Positions 1 through 7,796 of a stretch of DNA of 38,149 nt are shown piece by piece. A program made the translations under genes and the position numbers. Source of the stretch: Colwellia hornerae (GTDB lineage: Bacteria; Pseudomonadota; Gammaproteobacteria; Enterobacterales; Alteromonadaceae); the NCBI RefSeq assembly GCF_007954355.1, contig NZ_VOLR01000032.1:1-38149 (forward strand). The letters run 5' to 3'. The stretch's first letter is position 1; each line of letters begins with the position of its first letter. The notes beneath the pieces were generated by a model that was given only the letters and a program-made list of their open reading frames with translations, was not told the DNA's origin and ran no database searches.

Positions 1-10
1 GTAACCTTTT

Positions 11-128
11 TGTCTAGCGACAATAGCACTGTGGCACCACCTGATCCCATTCCGAACTCAGAAGTGAAACGCAGTAGCGCCGATGGTAGTGTGGGAGTTC
101 CCATGTGAGAGTAGGACATTGCTAGGCT
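11..128 (+). rRNA. rrf: 5S ribosomal RNA
   Basis: Intact 5S rRNA. The terminal stem is visible (GUCUAGC near position 12 pairs with GCUAGGC ending at 127), and the conserved gammaproteobacterial core CCGAACTCAGAAGTGAAACG lies at 53-72, followed by GTAGCGCCGATGGTAGTGTG. The window opens a few bases before it, so the 16S and 23S genes presumably lie upstream, outside the window. A strong terminator follows at 141-169, so this is the end of an rRNA operon. The exact ends may be off by one to three bases. Confidence 0.96.
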
Positions 129-140
129 TCTAATTAAGAA

Positions 141-169
141 AAACCCGTTACTAACGTAACGGGTTTTTT
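141..169 (+). terminator. Rho-independent terminator of the rRNA operon
   Basis: An 11-bp perfect stem (AAACCCGTTAC at 141-151 with GTAACGGGTTT at 156-166) closes a 4-base loop and runs into six T residues. It lies 12 bases after the 5S end and is the expected end of the rRNA transcript. Confidence 0.93.
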
Positions 170-220
170 GCTTTCTGGCGTTTAAAAACAGAATTTATAG
201 CTAGCGTGCATTGATAACAA

Positions 221-276
221 GGGTAGTGTGACTTATGTTCGACATGCCGATGTGAGCGTAGGACATTCTCCGCTTC
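221..276 (+). pseudogene. decayed 3' fragment of 5S rRNA, copy 1
   Basis: This segment keeps the 5S-like pieces GGTAGTGTG and ATGTGAGCGTAGGACATT, but the helix between them is replaced by a short unrelated segment (ACTTATGTTCGACATG). The 5' half of the 5S gene is missing. It is followed by its own terminator and by the same short trailer (GCTTTCTGRCGTTTAAAAACA) seen after the real 5S gene. It cannot fold as 5S rRNA. It is probably a remnant of a tandem 5S duplication, although a small RNA role is not excluded. Confidence 0.72.
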
Positions 277-285
277 TATTTAGAG

Positions 286-314
286 AAACCCGATTCGAAA
301 GAGTCGGGTTTTTT
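286..314 (+). terminator. terminator after decayed 5S copy 1
   Basis: An 11-bp stem (286-296 with 301-311, one G-T wobble) is closed by a GAAA tetraloop and followed by a T run. The hairpin is intact although the 5S-like sequence before it is decayed. Confidence 0.85.
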
Positions 315-366
315 GCTTTCTGACGTTTAAAAACACAGCATTTACACTTATTATGTAACTACAGAG

Positions 367-435
367 CCGTAGCGCCGATGGTAGTGTGACTTATGTTCGA
401 CATGCCCATGTGAGCGTAGGACATTCTCCGCTTCT
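367..435 (+). pseudogene. decayed 3' fragment of 5S rRNA, copy 2
   Basis: It begins with an exact piece of 5S (CCGTAGCGCCGATGGTAGTG), then shows the same ACTTATGTTCGACATG replacement and ATGTGAGCGTAGGACATT ending as copy 1. It shares with copy 1 several changes absent from the intact 5S gene, so one fragment copied the other after the first had decayed. The 5' half is missing. Its terminator follows at 444-472. Confidence 0.75.
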
Positions 436-443
436 ATTTAGAG

Positions 444-472
444 AAACCCGATCCGAAAGAGTCGGATTTTTT
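444..472 (+). terminator. terminator after decayed 5S copy 2
   Basis: Same hairpin as at 286-314, again with a GAAA tetraloop and a T run, but with two mismatched pairs in the stem (positions 447/466 and 453/460). It is probably weaker than the other two terminators. Confidence 0.7.
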
Positions 473-480
473 GCTTTCTA

Positions 481-785
481 GCGTTTTAAAATTTAACAAC
501 AATTGCTAGTTTCCATCAAAATAAATCAACAGCCAATAGTTGAACGCATTACATGCAAGGCTAGTCTGGTTTTTAATAAGCAATGCTTGTTATTAACAGA
601 ACGATTTTTTGTATGCTAGTCTTTGTAAACTTGCCAGTAAGGCATGTTAAATTTCATATCTTTCATCTCAAAAGCTTATCCTATAACTAGCAATGCTTGT
701 AATATCATATTTATTTTCAATGTAAGGTGTTTATCAATGCGTAACTTGCTAAAATCAACACATTAATAAATTACTTAGTGTTGTT
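481..785. other. non-coding stretch between rRNA operon and rbgA
   Basis: About 300 AT-rich bases with no credible gene. The 11-mer GCAATGCTTGT occurs twice (580-590 and 690-700). The first copy sits inside an imperfect inverted repeat (TTAATAAGCA with TGCTTGTTATTAA, about 573-596). The region must hold the rbgA promoter, but no clear -35/-10 pair stands out and no strong Shine-Dalgarno precedes the ATG at 786. Confidence 0.5.
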
Positions 786-1718
786 ATGGCTATTAATTGG
801 TTCCCTGGGCATATGCATAAAGCCCAAAAAGAAATAAAAGAAATTCTTCCACAAATAGATGTGGTCATAGAAGTGTGTGACGCTAGATTGCCCTTTAGCA
901 GTGAAAACCCGATGATCACTGAGATCAGAGGTGATATCCCACTTATTAAGATACTTAATAAGTCTGATCTTGCTGATCCGGCTAAAACAAAAATCTGGTT
1001 AGAATATTTAGAATCTCAGAAAAATGTTAAAGCCATTGCTTTAACCACAGATAACCCTTCAGTTGCTAAAACGCTGCCTAGTCTTATTCGTAAACTGGTA
1101 CCGAGTAAAAATGAAACCGGTAAACAAATTAACGTTGTTATTATGGGGATACCTAACGTAGGTAAATCTACCTTATTAAATACGCTGGTTGGCAAAGCAA
1201 AAGCTAAAGTCGGTAATGAGCCTGCTGTGACTAAAGGTCAGCAACGAATTCGTTTAGACGAAGGGCTTTATTTATATGATACACCCGGTATGTTATGGCC
1301 GAAAATTGTTAATGAAAACAGTGGCTATCGATTAGCCATTACCAGTGCGGTTAAAGATACCGCCTTCGACCATGAAGATATTGCTTCTTTTGCTGGTGAA
1401 TATTTATTAGCGCATTATCCACAACGATTAAAAGAACGCTATCAATTTGATGATACGCCTGAAACAGAAGTTGAGTTACTAGAAGAAATAGGTCGAAGAC
1501 GTGGCTGTGTTAAATCAGGTGGTCGTATTGATTACCATAAGGCAGCAGCAATTTTAATCAATGAGATACGTGATAATACTCTAGGCGGAATTACTTTTGA
1601 AACACCGGATATGATAGAGGTCGAAACACTTCATTTTATCGAGCTTGAGGCTAAAAAAATAGCCGCTAGAGAAGCTAAGAAAACTGCCCGCGGTCGCGGT
1701 CGTAAAAATAAACGTTAA
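786..1718 (+). CDS. ylqF: ribosome biogenesis GTPase YlqF/RbgA
   Basis: Circularly permuted GTPase that assists late assembly of the 50S ribosomal subunit in the cytoplasm. The permuted motif order is visible: G4 NKSD at residues 58-61, then the G1 P-loop GIPNVGKST at 121-129, and G3 DTPG at 165-168. The N-terminal INWFPGHMHKA block is typical of the family, and the C-terminus is a lysine/arginine-rich tail suited to RNA contact. The length of 310 residues is slightly more than the usual 280-300. The HIT gene begins only 10 bases downstream, so the two are probably cotranscribed. The ribosome binding site before the ATG is weak. Identification is firm; the role is taken from the family. Confidence 0.95.
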   Translation: MAINWFPGHMHKAQKEIKEILPQIDVVIEVCDARLPFSSENPMITEIRGDIPLIKILNKSDLADPAKTKIWLEYLESQKNVKAIALTTDNPSVAKTLPSLIRKLVPSKNETGKQINVVIMGIPNVGKSTLLNTLVGKAKAKVGNEPAVTKGQQRIRLDEGLYLYDTPGMLWPKIVNENSGYRLAITSAVKDTAFDHEDIASFAGEYLLAHYPQRLKERYQFDDTPETEVELLEEIGRRRGCVKSGGRIDYHKAAAILINEIRDNTLGGITFETPDMIEVETLHFIELEAKKIAAREAKKTARGRGRKNKR

Positions 1719-1728
1719 GAGAGTCTCT

Positions 1729-2157
1729 ATGTCTGATACATTTCAACTTCATGCGCTATTACAACGTGACACCATTGAGTTAGTTGATTTACCGCTGTCA
1801 ACACTCTTACTGATGAATGATAGCCATTACCCGTGGTTTGTTTTAGTACCTAGGGTCGAAGATATTCAGGATATCTATCAGCTTGATTGGCAGCAACAAC
1901 AACAATTTTTAAATGAATCTAGCTTGTTAAGTGAAATCTTAATGCAGTTATTTAATGGCACAAAAATGAATGTTGCGGCATTAGGCAATATTTGCCCACA
2001 ACTCCATGTTCATCACATTGTTCGCTTTGCGGATGATATTGCTTGGCCAAAGCCTGTCTGGGGCGCGTTTGCTATGAAAGCTTATAATGACAGTGAATTA
2101 AATTTATTAAAGGAAAAAGTACTTCCTGCGCTAGCTAAAATCTTAACGCAGGAATAA
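1729..2157 (+). CDS. HIT-domain protein
   Basis: Small histidine-triad superfamily protein of 142 residues, a probable nucleotide-binding hydrolase or transferase. The family motif lies near residues 91-97 (QLHVHHIV). The position that normally carries the first histidine of the triad is glutamine, while H93 and H95 keep the other two, and H96 is an extra histidine. This Q-H-H form occurs in other proteobacterial HIT proteins, so I do not call it inactive. The substrate cannot be told from the sequence. It follows rbgA by 10 bases and likely shares its transcript. A hairpin at 2159-2189 lies just past the stop. Confidence 0.88.
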   Translation: MSDTFQLHALLQRDTIELVDLPLSTLLLMNDSHYPWFVLVPRVEDIQDIYQLDWQQQQQFLNESSLLSEILMQLFNGTKMNVAALGNICPQLHVHHIVRFADDIAWPKPVWGAFAMKAYNDSELNLLKEKVLPALAKILTQE

Positions 2158-2158
2158 A

Positions 2159-2189
2159 GCATGATTAGCTATACATTAACTAATCATGC
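2159..2189. terminator. hairpin between convergent genes
   Basis: A perfect 10-bp stem (GCATGATTAG with CTAATCATGC) with an 11-base loop lies exactly between the convergent ends of the HIT gene and megL. There is no T run on either strand, so it is a weak or Rho-assisted terminator candidate or a 3'-end stabilising structure. Confidence 0.5.
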
Positions 2190-2203
2190 GGATAACCGCT
2201 AAG

Positions 2204-3409
2204 TTAGGCAACTTGCTCTTGGCGGTTTTCTATTTGATCTAAAGATTGTTTTAGATCTTCAAGTAAGTCACTTACGTGCTCTAAACCAACAGATATACGA
2301 ATCAAACTATCACTAATACCTGCAGCTACTCTTTCTTCTGGTGTATAAGGTGAATGGGTCATCGAGGCAGGGTGTTGAATCAATGACTCTGCATCACCTA
2401 AACTTACCGCGATTGAAAATAAATTCATCCGGTTAATAAACTCTTCACCACCTTTTAGATCGGCATTCAATTCAAAAGCGATAACACCACCGGCCGCCTT
2501 CATTTGCTTACCAATAAATTTATAACCGTCATGTGATTTAAGGCCAGGGTAATAAACTTTAGCGATCATTGGATGACTTTCTAAAAACTCAGCGATCGTT
2601 TGCGCATTTGAACAGTGGCGTTCCATACGTAATGGTAAAGTTTTTAACCCTCTCATTATTAACCATGCATCATGAGGACTCATCGTTGCGCCAATATCTT
2701 TAAGTGCCGTTAACTTGATGTGACCTATCATTTCAGCATTACTACATATAATGCCGGCAACTACATCACCATGACCATTTAGATACTTAGTTGCACTGTG
2801 AACAACTATATCGGCACCAAATTTTCCAGGTTGCTGCAAAACAGGAGTTAGGAAAGTATTGTCAACGATAGATAGAATATCGTGTTTTTTTGATATAGCT
2901 AAAATACGCTCTAAATCTAAAACAACTAAATTTGGGTTTATTGGTGTTTCTAGGAATATAACCTTAGTGTTTGGTTTTATCGCTTTTTCAATATTTTCAG
3001 GAACTTTCATATCAACAAATGAAACTTCAATACCAAACTTTGTTAGCATATGGCTGATTAACGCATACGAGCAGCCGTATAAGGCGCTAGATGAAATAAT
3101 ATGATCGCCACACTGCAAATTAGCTAATAAAGCGCCAGAGACAGCAGCCATGCCCGTTGCTGTAGCAGCGGCATCTTCCATTTCTTCCATAGCAGCAACA
3201 CGCATTTCTAATTGTCTTACCGTAGGGTTCCCTAGTCGTCCATAGATATAGCCTTCTGCTTCACCGGCAAAACGATCAGCGCCTTGTTTAGCATTTTCAA
3301 AAATAAAGGTAGACGTTTGGTATAAAGGCGTCGCCAAAGAGCCAAATTGTTCATCGTTAATTCGACCCGAATGGATTGCTTGTGTTTCAACATGTTTGCT
3401 ATTTTTCAT
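2204..3409 (-). CDS. megL: methionine gamma-lyase
   Basis: PLP-dependent Cys/Met-metabolism enzyme of 401 residues. It likely splits L-methionine into methanethiol, 2-oxobutyrate and ammonia in the cytosol. The PLP lysine is K208 in HSATKYLNGHGD, D183 should contact the pyridine nitrogen, and YGR (56-58) contacts the phosphate of the neighbouring subunit. Residues 110-114 read LYGCS, placing a cysteine (C113) at the site that marks methionine gamma-lyases; cystathionine enzymes and O-acetylhomoserine lyases usually lack it. A divergent TyrR-type sigma-54 activator lies upstream, with a -24/-12 promoter at 3523-3536. The alternative is a related gamma-family lyase, which the cysteine makes less likely. 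Confidence 0.88.
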   Translation of the reverse strand: MKNSKHVETQAIHSGRINDEQFGSLATPLYQTSTFIFENAKQGADRFAGEAEGYIYGRLGNPTVRQLEMRVAAMEEMEDAAATATGMAAVSGALLANLQCGDHIISSSALYGCSYALISHMLTKFGIEVSFVDMKVPENIEKAIKPNTKVIFLETPINPNLVVLDLERILAISKKHDILSIVDNTFLTPVLQQPGKFGADIVVHSATKYLNGHGDVVAGIICSNAEMIGHIKLTALKDIGATMSPHDAWLIMRGLKTLPLRMERHCSNAQTIAEFLESHPMIAKVYYPGLKSHDGYKFIGKQMKAAGGVIAFELNADLKGGEEFINRMNLFSIAVSLGDAESLIQHPASMTHSPYTPEERVAAGISDSLIRISVGLEHVSDLLEDLKQSLDQIENRQEQVA

Positions 3410-3522
3410 AATTTCTCTCTAGTAAAAGCCATTGCGATGAAGAAAATTAACTGCGCACTTTATTATTAATTATTGGTTGCGCAGCTAATCTCCTTTATAT
3501 TGTTCATTTTTACTTGTTAATT

Positions 3523-3536
3523 GCAAAAATAAAGCC
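3523..3536 (-). promoter_or_regulatory. sigma-54 (-24/-12) promoter for megL
   Basis: Read on the minus strand the sequence is TGGC-N7-TTTGCA, with GG and GC dinucleotides exactly 10 bases apart as sigma-54 requires. It lies about 115 bases upstream of the megL start, giving a leader of roughly 100 bases. The neighbouring activator carries an intact GAFTGA sigma-54 contact loop and three matching operator palindromes lie 65-155 bases further upstream. Confidence 0.72.
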
Positions 3537-3600
3537 ATTAATATATATTTATTTAATATCAGTCACTTATGGTGTTTTAGAGGCGTTAGCTCGATCATTT

Positions 3601-3618
3601 TGTAATTCAATTATTACA
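3601..3618. promoter_or_regulatory. TyrR-box-like operator 1
   Basis: TGTAATTCAATTATTACA is a perfect TGTAAT-N6-ATTACA palindrome. It matches the TyrR box layout (TGTAAA-N6-TTTACA) except at the innermost base of each arm. Its centre is about 98 bases upstream of the predicted megL start of transcription, a normal distance for an upstream activating site. Confidence 0.72.
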
Positions 3619-3641
3619 AAGTGATTGCTTATTAGTTATTC

Positions 3642-3659
3642 TGTAATACAATTAATACA
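3642..3659. promoter_or_regulatory. TyrR-box-like operator 2
   Basis: TGTAATACAATTAATACA has the same 6-6-6 layout, with one mismatch in the right arm (AATACA for ATTACA). It is 41 bases centre to centre from operator 1 and directly abuts operator 3, so cooperative binding is plausible. Confidence 0.62.
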
Positions 3660-3660
3660 T

Positions 3661-3678
3661 TGTAATTTTTTTATTACA
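3661..3678. promoter_or_regulatory. TyrR-box-like operator 3
   Basis: TGTAATTTTTTTATTACA is a perfect TGTAAT-N6-ATTACA palindrome. It ends 8 bases before a TATAAT hexamer (3687-3692), which should be the -10 element of the regulator gene. Protein bound here would cover the -35 region, so this site probably gives autorepression. Confidence 0.68.
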
Positions 3679-3706
3679 TGTAGCGATATAATATTGAGAT
3701 GAACGA

Positions 3707-5269
3707 ATGAGAATTGAAATTAAAGTAAAGGATCGCATTGGTATCAGCCAAGAGATTTTGGCGATTTTTGCTGAAAATCGTTGGAATATACGTTCACTTG
3801 AAGTGGTCAGTCACTTTATTTATGTTCATTTTATGTCTAGTAAGTTAGCCTTGATTGATGTGCAAAACTCACTGTCGCACCGTGATGATATTGTCCATTG
3901 CTTATCCGTTGACTTGCTACCAACACAAAGACGTGAAGCTCATTTAAAAACCTTATTAGATACTATTCCAGACCCTATCCTAGATATTGATCAAAATGGT
4001 ATTATTGTCATCATCAACACGGCGGCTCAATCACTATTAAAAGAATTAGCTTTTACAATTGAGGGTCAACATATTGATCAATATATCGATCAATCTTTTC
4101 AGGCCATGCTAAATTCTTCAGTGAGTAACTTTTCACTCTCGTTTCTTGAACACTCTTATTTGGCTGACATCACGCCAATATTTTCAGAACATAGTTCTTC
4201 AGGCGTAATTTTGACTTTACGCTCAATGAACCGTGTTGGTCAGCATATCGCGTTAATACAGAGCCGAGAGCAAGCCGAATTTGATAATATTATTGGTGAG
4301 AACTCTGCTATTCGACTATTAAAGTCTCAAACGCTTAGATTTTCAGAATTAGAATTACCGGTACTGATCAGTGGTGAAACAGGTACAGGTAAAGAATTAT
4401 TAGCTCGTGCTTTGCATAATGCTAGTCGACGTGCGGATGCACCTTTTTTAGCGCTAAATTGTGCGGCATTACCAGAGAATTTATTAGAAAGTGAATTGTT
4501 TGGTTATGCGCCTGGTGCTTTCACTGGCGCTCAAAAAGGTGGTAAGCCAGGGTTGTTTGAACTGGCAGAAACAGGGACTATCTTCTTAGATGAAATTGCA
4601 GAGATGTCGGTATATTTACAAGCTAAGTTATTACGATTTTTACAGGACTATAAATATCGTCGGCTAGGCGGTACTAAGGAACTAACCGCTAATGTGCGAA
4701 TTATCAGTGCCAGTCATCAACATTTACCGCAACAAATTGAGCGTCAATTATTCAGAGAAGACCTATTTTACCGGCTAAACGTATTGAATTTATCGATACC
4801 GCCACTGCGTGAACGCCCCGATGATATTATCTTATTAGCTGCACATTTTATTAAAATGGCGGCGCTACAAGTTGCACGAAAAGTGCCAACGTTAACCGAG
4901 CAAGCACTTGCTGCTCTTAAAACATGTCAATGGCCAGGTAATATTCGCCAGCTGCAAAATATTCTTTTTAGGGCGGTTGCGCTTAATGATAGCGGTGTTA
5001 TTGAAAAGTCTGATATTGACGGTGCCTTATCACAATTTTCAGCGGTCGATTTGCCAATAAGTCATAACACTGCTGACTCTGTTGAGAGTGATAACAATAT
5101 AGTGGAGCAGCTACAATGGTCTGATTGGCATAGTGCTCAAGAACAGTTTGAAGAAGATTTACTTAAAGCCTTGTATCCGCTTTACCCAACAACAAGGAAA
5201 CTAGCAGAGCGGTTAAAGGTATCGCACAATAAAATAGCAATGAAATTAAGAAAGTATCATATCAGCTAA
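3707..5269 (+). CDS. TyrR/PhhR-type sigma-54-dependent activator
   Basis: Regulator of 520 residues with the TyrR domain order: N-terminal ACT domain (about 1-75), PAS domain (about 80-180), AAA+ ATPase (about 192-425) and a C-terminal helix-turn-helix (about 490-520). Walker A is GETGTGKE (223-230), the sigma-54 contact loop GAFTGA is intact at 270-275, and Walker B is GTIFLDE (290-296). E. coli TyrR lacks GAFTGA, so this protein is closer in mode to Pseudomonas PhhR and should act with sigma-54. The final helix ([12 protein letters not shown]) is very like the TyrR recognition region, which agrees with the three TyrR-box-like sites next door. The obvious target is the divergent megL. The ligand is unknown; an amino acid bound by the ACT domain is likely. 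Confidence 0.9.
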   Translation: MRIEIKVKDRIGISQEILAIFAENRWNIRSLEVVSHFIYVHFMSSKLALIDVQNSLSHRDDIVHCLSVDLLPTQRREAHLKTLLDTIPDPILDIDQNGIIVIINTAAQSLLKELAFTIEGQHIDQYIDQSFQAMLNSSVSNFSLSFLEHSYLADITPIFSEHSSSGVILTLRSMNRVGQHIALIQSREQAEFDNIIGENSAIRLLKSQTLRFSELELPVLISGETGTGKELLARALHNASRRADAPFLALNCAALPENLLESELFGYAPGAFTGAQKGGKPGLFELAETGTIFLDEIAEMSVYLQAKLLRFLQDYKYRRLGGTKELTANVRIISASHQHLPQQIERQLFREDLFYRLNVLNLSIPPLRERPDDIILLAAHFIKMAALQVARKVPTLTEQALAALKTCQWPGNIRQLQNILFRAVALNDSGVIEKSDIDGALSQFSAVDLPISHNTADSVESDNNIVEQLQWSDWHSAQEQFEEDLLKALYPLYPTTRKLAERLKVSHNKIAMKLRKYHIS

Positions 5270-5288
5270 TGTTTTATATTTTAGGTGA

Positions 5289-5696
5289 CTAACCGCCAAC
5301 AAACTTCACCTTAAAGCCATTAGTTTCAAGGACCTGTTTTATTTGCTCTCTTTTATCGCCTTGTACTTCGATGACTTCACCGACAACGCTACCACCGGTG
5401 CCACAGGTTTTCTTTAATTTTTTAGCGAGCTCTTTTAGCGCTGTAGCGTCTATGCCTAATCCACTAATAGTGATAACCCCTTTACCTTTTCGTCCTTTGG
5501 TTTCACGTCTAACTTTAGCAAAGCCATCACTGGCTGTTATTGCTTGGGCGCTATTGTCTTGTTTAATACGGCCACTTTCTGTTGAATAGACTAATGAACC
5601 ATCAGCAGGTTGCTGCTTTGCTGAGTCAGCAGCGACAGTCGTTTCTCTACCAAATGCACCAGCAAGGTCGCTAAGACTAGAAAGTTTATTTTTCAT
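5289..5696 (-). CDS. yciH: YciH/SUI1 family translation initiation factor-like protein
   Basis: Bacterial homologue of eukaryotic eIF1/SUI1, 135 residues. The SUI1 domain occupies the C-terminal 70 residues, with RKGKGVITISG, KKTCGTGGSV and IEVQGDKREQIK in the family order and the usual VKFVGG end. The LVYSTESGRI segment before it is also typical of YciH. The protein is about 27 residues longer than E. coli YciH because of an N-terminal extension starting MKNKLSSLSDLAGAFG. It converges with the TyrR-type regulator, with only 19 bases between the stops. Its promoter should lie in the 5697-5740 gap. Confidence 0.93.
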   Translation of the reverse strand: MKNKLSSLSDLAGAFGRETTVAADSAKQQPADGSLVYSTESGRIKQDNSAQAITASDGFAKVRRETKGRKGKGVITISGLGIDATALKELAKKLKKTCGTGGSVVGEVIEVQGDKREQIKQVLETNGFKVKFVGG

Positions 5697-5740
5697 GATG
5701 TCGATACCCGAGTGTTAATTGACTGAATGGTTAAATTAAA

Positions 5741-5775
5741 GATAAAAATAAAGCCACTAGTAAAGTGGCTTTATT
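5741..5775 (-). terminator. Rho-independent terminator of etfBA
   Basis: A 12-bp perfect stem (5747-5758 with 5764-5775) with a 5-base loop; on the minus strand it runs into a T-rich tail. It lies 40 bases after the etfA stop and separates etfBA from yciH. Confidence 0.85.
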
Positions 5776-5805
5776 ATACCTAGAAAATAAGTCTGAAAAC
5801 GTTAT

Positions 5806-5826
5806 AGTTTACAGTTTACAGTTTAC
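5806..5826. repeat. tandem heptamer (AGTTTAC)x3 at the etfA stop
   Basis: Three perfect head-to-tail copies of AGTTTAC. The etfA stop codon and its last two codons lie inside the array, so gain or loss of a 7-base unit would shift the reading frame at the very end of the protein. Confidence 0.9.
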
Positions 5827-6742
5827 CTTCAAGTTCTGGTAATACATCAAATAAATCACCAACAATACCGTAATCAGCTACTTGGAAAATAGGCGCTTCG
5901 GCATCTTTGTTAATCGCAACGATGATTTTAGAATCCTTCATACCGGCTAAATGCTGTATGGCACCACTGATACCTACAGCTATATATAGGTCAGGAGCAA
6001 CAATTTTACCTGTTTGGCCGACTTGCATATCATTAGGTACAAAGCCAGCATCTACAGCGGCACGTGATGCCCCAATAGCAGCGCCAAGCTTATCTGCAAT
6101 ACCTTCAAGTAATTTGAAGTTATCGCCATTTTGCATGCCACGGCCACCTGAAATAACGATACTTGCTGCGCCTAAATCAGGACGTTCTGATACAGAGAGT
6201 TCATCACTTACATGTGTTGATATTCCGGCGTCAGTTACTGACTCTATTGCTACAACTTCAGCACTACCATCAGTGCCAACTGGATCAAATCCGGTAGAAC
6301 GAACAGTAATTATTTTTTTACTGTCTAAGCTTTGCACGGTCGCAATAGCATTACCTGCATAAATAGGACGAACAAAGGTATCACTACTTTCTACAGCAAT
6401 AATGTCTGAAATTTGTGCAACATCTAATAAAGCAGCAACGCGAGGCATAAAGTTCTTACCTGTCGTTAACGCCGTTGCTAAAATGTGTTCGTAATCAGCT
6501 GCAAGCTCAGTTACCAATAAGCTAATATTTTCAGCTAATTGATGTTGATAAGCGGGGTTGTCAGCAACAAGTACTTTACTTACGCCATTAACTTTTGCGG
6601 CTTCTTGTGCAACACTCTGACAATCACTACCTGCAACAAGTATATGAATGTCGCCACCAATTGCTTGAGCGGCAGCAACTGTTTTAAGTGTGTCAGCTTT
6701 TAATGTGCTGTTATCATGTTCAGCAAATACTAAAATACTCAT
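5816..6742 (-). CDS. etfA: electron transfer flavoprotein, alpha subunit
   Basis: FAD-binding alpha subunit (308 residues) of the soluble ETF that takes electrons from acyl-CoA and other dehydrogenases. The C-terminal FAD domain shows SGGRGM (198-203), SRAAVDAG (226-233), QVGQTGK (240-246), GISGAIQH (257-264) and the AIN.D..API segment, all standard for the family. The start overlaps the etfB stop by 4 bases, so translation is coupled. Electrons should pass to the ETF-ubiquinone oxidoreductase encoded divergently at 7797. The stop codon lies in a heptamer repeat. Confidence 0.97.
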   Translation of the reverse strand: MSILVFAEHDNSTLKADTLKTVAAAQAIGGDIHILVAGSDCQSVAQEAAKVNGVSKVLVADNPAYQHQLAENISLLVTELAADYEHILATALTTGKNFMPRVAALLDVAQISDIIAVESSDTFVRPIYAGNAIATVQSLDSKKIITVRSTGFDPVGTDGSAEVVAIESVTDAGISTHVSDELSVSERPDLGAASIVISGGRGMQNGDNFKLLEGIADKLGAAIGASRAAVDAGFVPNDMQVGQTGKIVAPDLYIAVGISGAIQHLAGMKDSKIIVAINKDAEAPIFQVADYGIVGDLFDVLPELEGKL

Positions 6743-7491
6743 GAAATCACCTTCGCTTCATTTCTTAATTTTTCAATTAATGTATCTACACCATCAACAA
6801 TAATACCGGCTTTACGGGTCGCAGGTGGTACAACTTTTATTAATTTTGAACGTGGACTTAAATCAACGCCAAAATCTGCAGCGGGTTTAACCACCAATGG
6901 TTTACGTTTTGCTTTCATAATATTAGGTAATGAAGCATAACGAGGTTCATTTAAACGCAGATCGGTAGTAACAATCGCTGGTAAGTTAAGTGATACAGTT
7001 TGTAAGCCACTATCAACTTCACGCGTTACATTAACTTTATCGCCTTCAACTTTTACCACTGATGCGAAAGTACCTTGCGGCATACCTGTTAAGGCAGCTA
7101 GCATTTGACCGGTTTGATTGTTATCACTATCGATAGATTGCTTACCTAAGATAACTAATTGCGGCTGTTCTTCTTCAACAATTTTCTGTAAAAGTTTAGC
7201 AATATTAAGTGCGTCTAACTTCTCATCAGTTTCGATTTGAATCGCGCGGTCTGCGCCTAATGCTAAGGCCGTTCTTAATTGCTCTTGGCAAGACTTGTCA
7301 CCAATTGATACCGCAATAACTTCAGTGGCAATGCCCGCTTCTTTTAAACGAACCGCTTCTTCTACAGCGATTTCACAAAAAGGGTTAATTGCCATTTTTA
7401 CATTAGCAAGATCAACATTTGAATTGTCTGCTTTTACGCGAACTTTGACGTTATAGTCAATAACACGTTTGATAGGTACTAATACTTTCAT
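6739..7491 (-). CDS. etfB: electron transfer flavoprotein, beta subunit
   Basis: Beta subunit of ETF, 250 residues, AMP-binding partner of EtfA. The N-terminal [19 protein letters not shown] and the family signature around [18 protein letters not shown] and [10 protein letters not shown] are clear. A good Shine-Dalgarno (GAGGC) sits just before the ATG. It is the first gene of the etfBA pair. Unlike the divergent ETF-QO promoter, I found no convincing PsrA-like box close to this start. Confidence 0.97.
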   Translation of the reverse strand: MKVLVPIKRVIDYNVKVRVKADNSNVDLANVKMAINPFCEIAVEEAVRLKEAGIATEVIAVSIGDKSCQEQLRTALALGADRAIQIETDEKLDALNIAKLLQKIVEEEQPQLVILGKQSIDSDNNQTGQMLAALTGMPQGTFASVVKVEGDKVNVTREVDSGLQTVSLNLPAIVTTDLRLNEPRYASLPNIMKAKRKPLVVKPAADFGVDLSPRSKLIKVVPPATRKAGIIVDGVDTLIEKLRNEAKVIS

Positions 7492-7730
7492 CGTTGCCTC
7501 TGATTGCGTTTGTTGTGTTTGTATTTATAGTGTAAAGCTAACGTTTGTTTTATTAAACTAACATTAGCAAGTATTTCTCATTATTGCTCGACAGACTAAT
7601 ACTAGACTACGTGAACGTCAACGTAATATGGCGGTTGTCTTGATAAATTGAGCTTAAATAGCTTTTGTCGCAATATCTTTCAATAGAAGATAGTATTTAT
7701 CGACAAAATATCTATAATGAGTGATATTAT

Positions 7731-7744
7731 CAAACAGGTGTTTG
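7731..7744. promoter_or_regulatory. PsrA-like operator 1
   Basis: CAAACAGGTGTTTG is a palindrome of the form CAAAC-N4-GTTTG, the known pattern for the TetR-family fatty-acid regulator PsrA. It lies directly downstream of -10-like hexamers (TATAAT at 7713-7718 or TATTAT at 7725-7730) and 53 bases before the ETF-QO start, a position suited to repression. Confidence 0.68.
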
Positions 7745-7749
7745 AAAAT

Positions 7750-7763
7750 CAAACAAGTGTTTG
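7750..7763. promoter_or_regulatory. PsrA-like operator 2
   Basis: CAAACAAGTGTTTG, the second CAAAC-N4-GTTTG palindrome, is 19 bases centre to centre from the first. The close tandem arrangement argues against chance. Confidence 0.68.
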
Positions 7764-7796
7764 ATTTTATTTAAATGAATATTTTTGGGGAAATTT

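Noticed and set aside
2859-3104. 81-residue frame on the plus strand inside megL
   Set aside because: Antisense shadow of a clear enzyme gene; no start signal or family.
7600-7640. ACGT-rich repeats (ACGTGAACGTCAACGT) as a FadR or other operator upstream of etfBA
   Set aside because: The half sites are short, spacing is irregular and no known family pattern fits; placed aside as chance in a short region.
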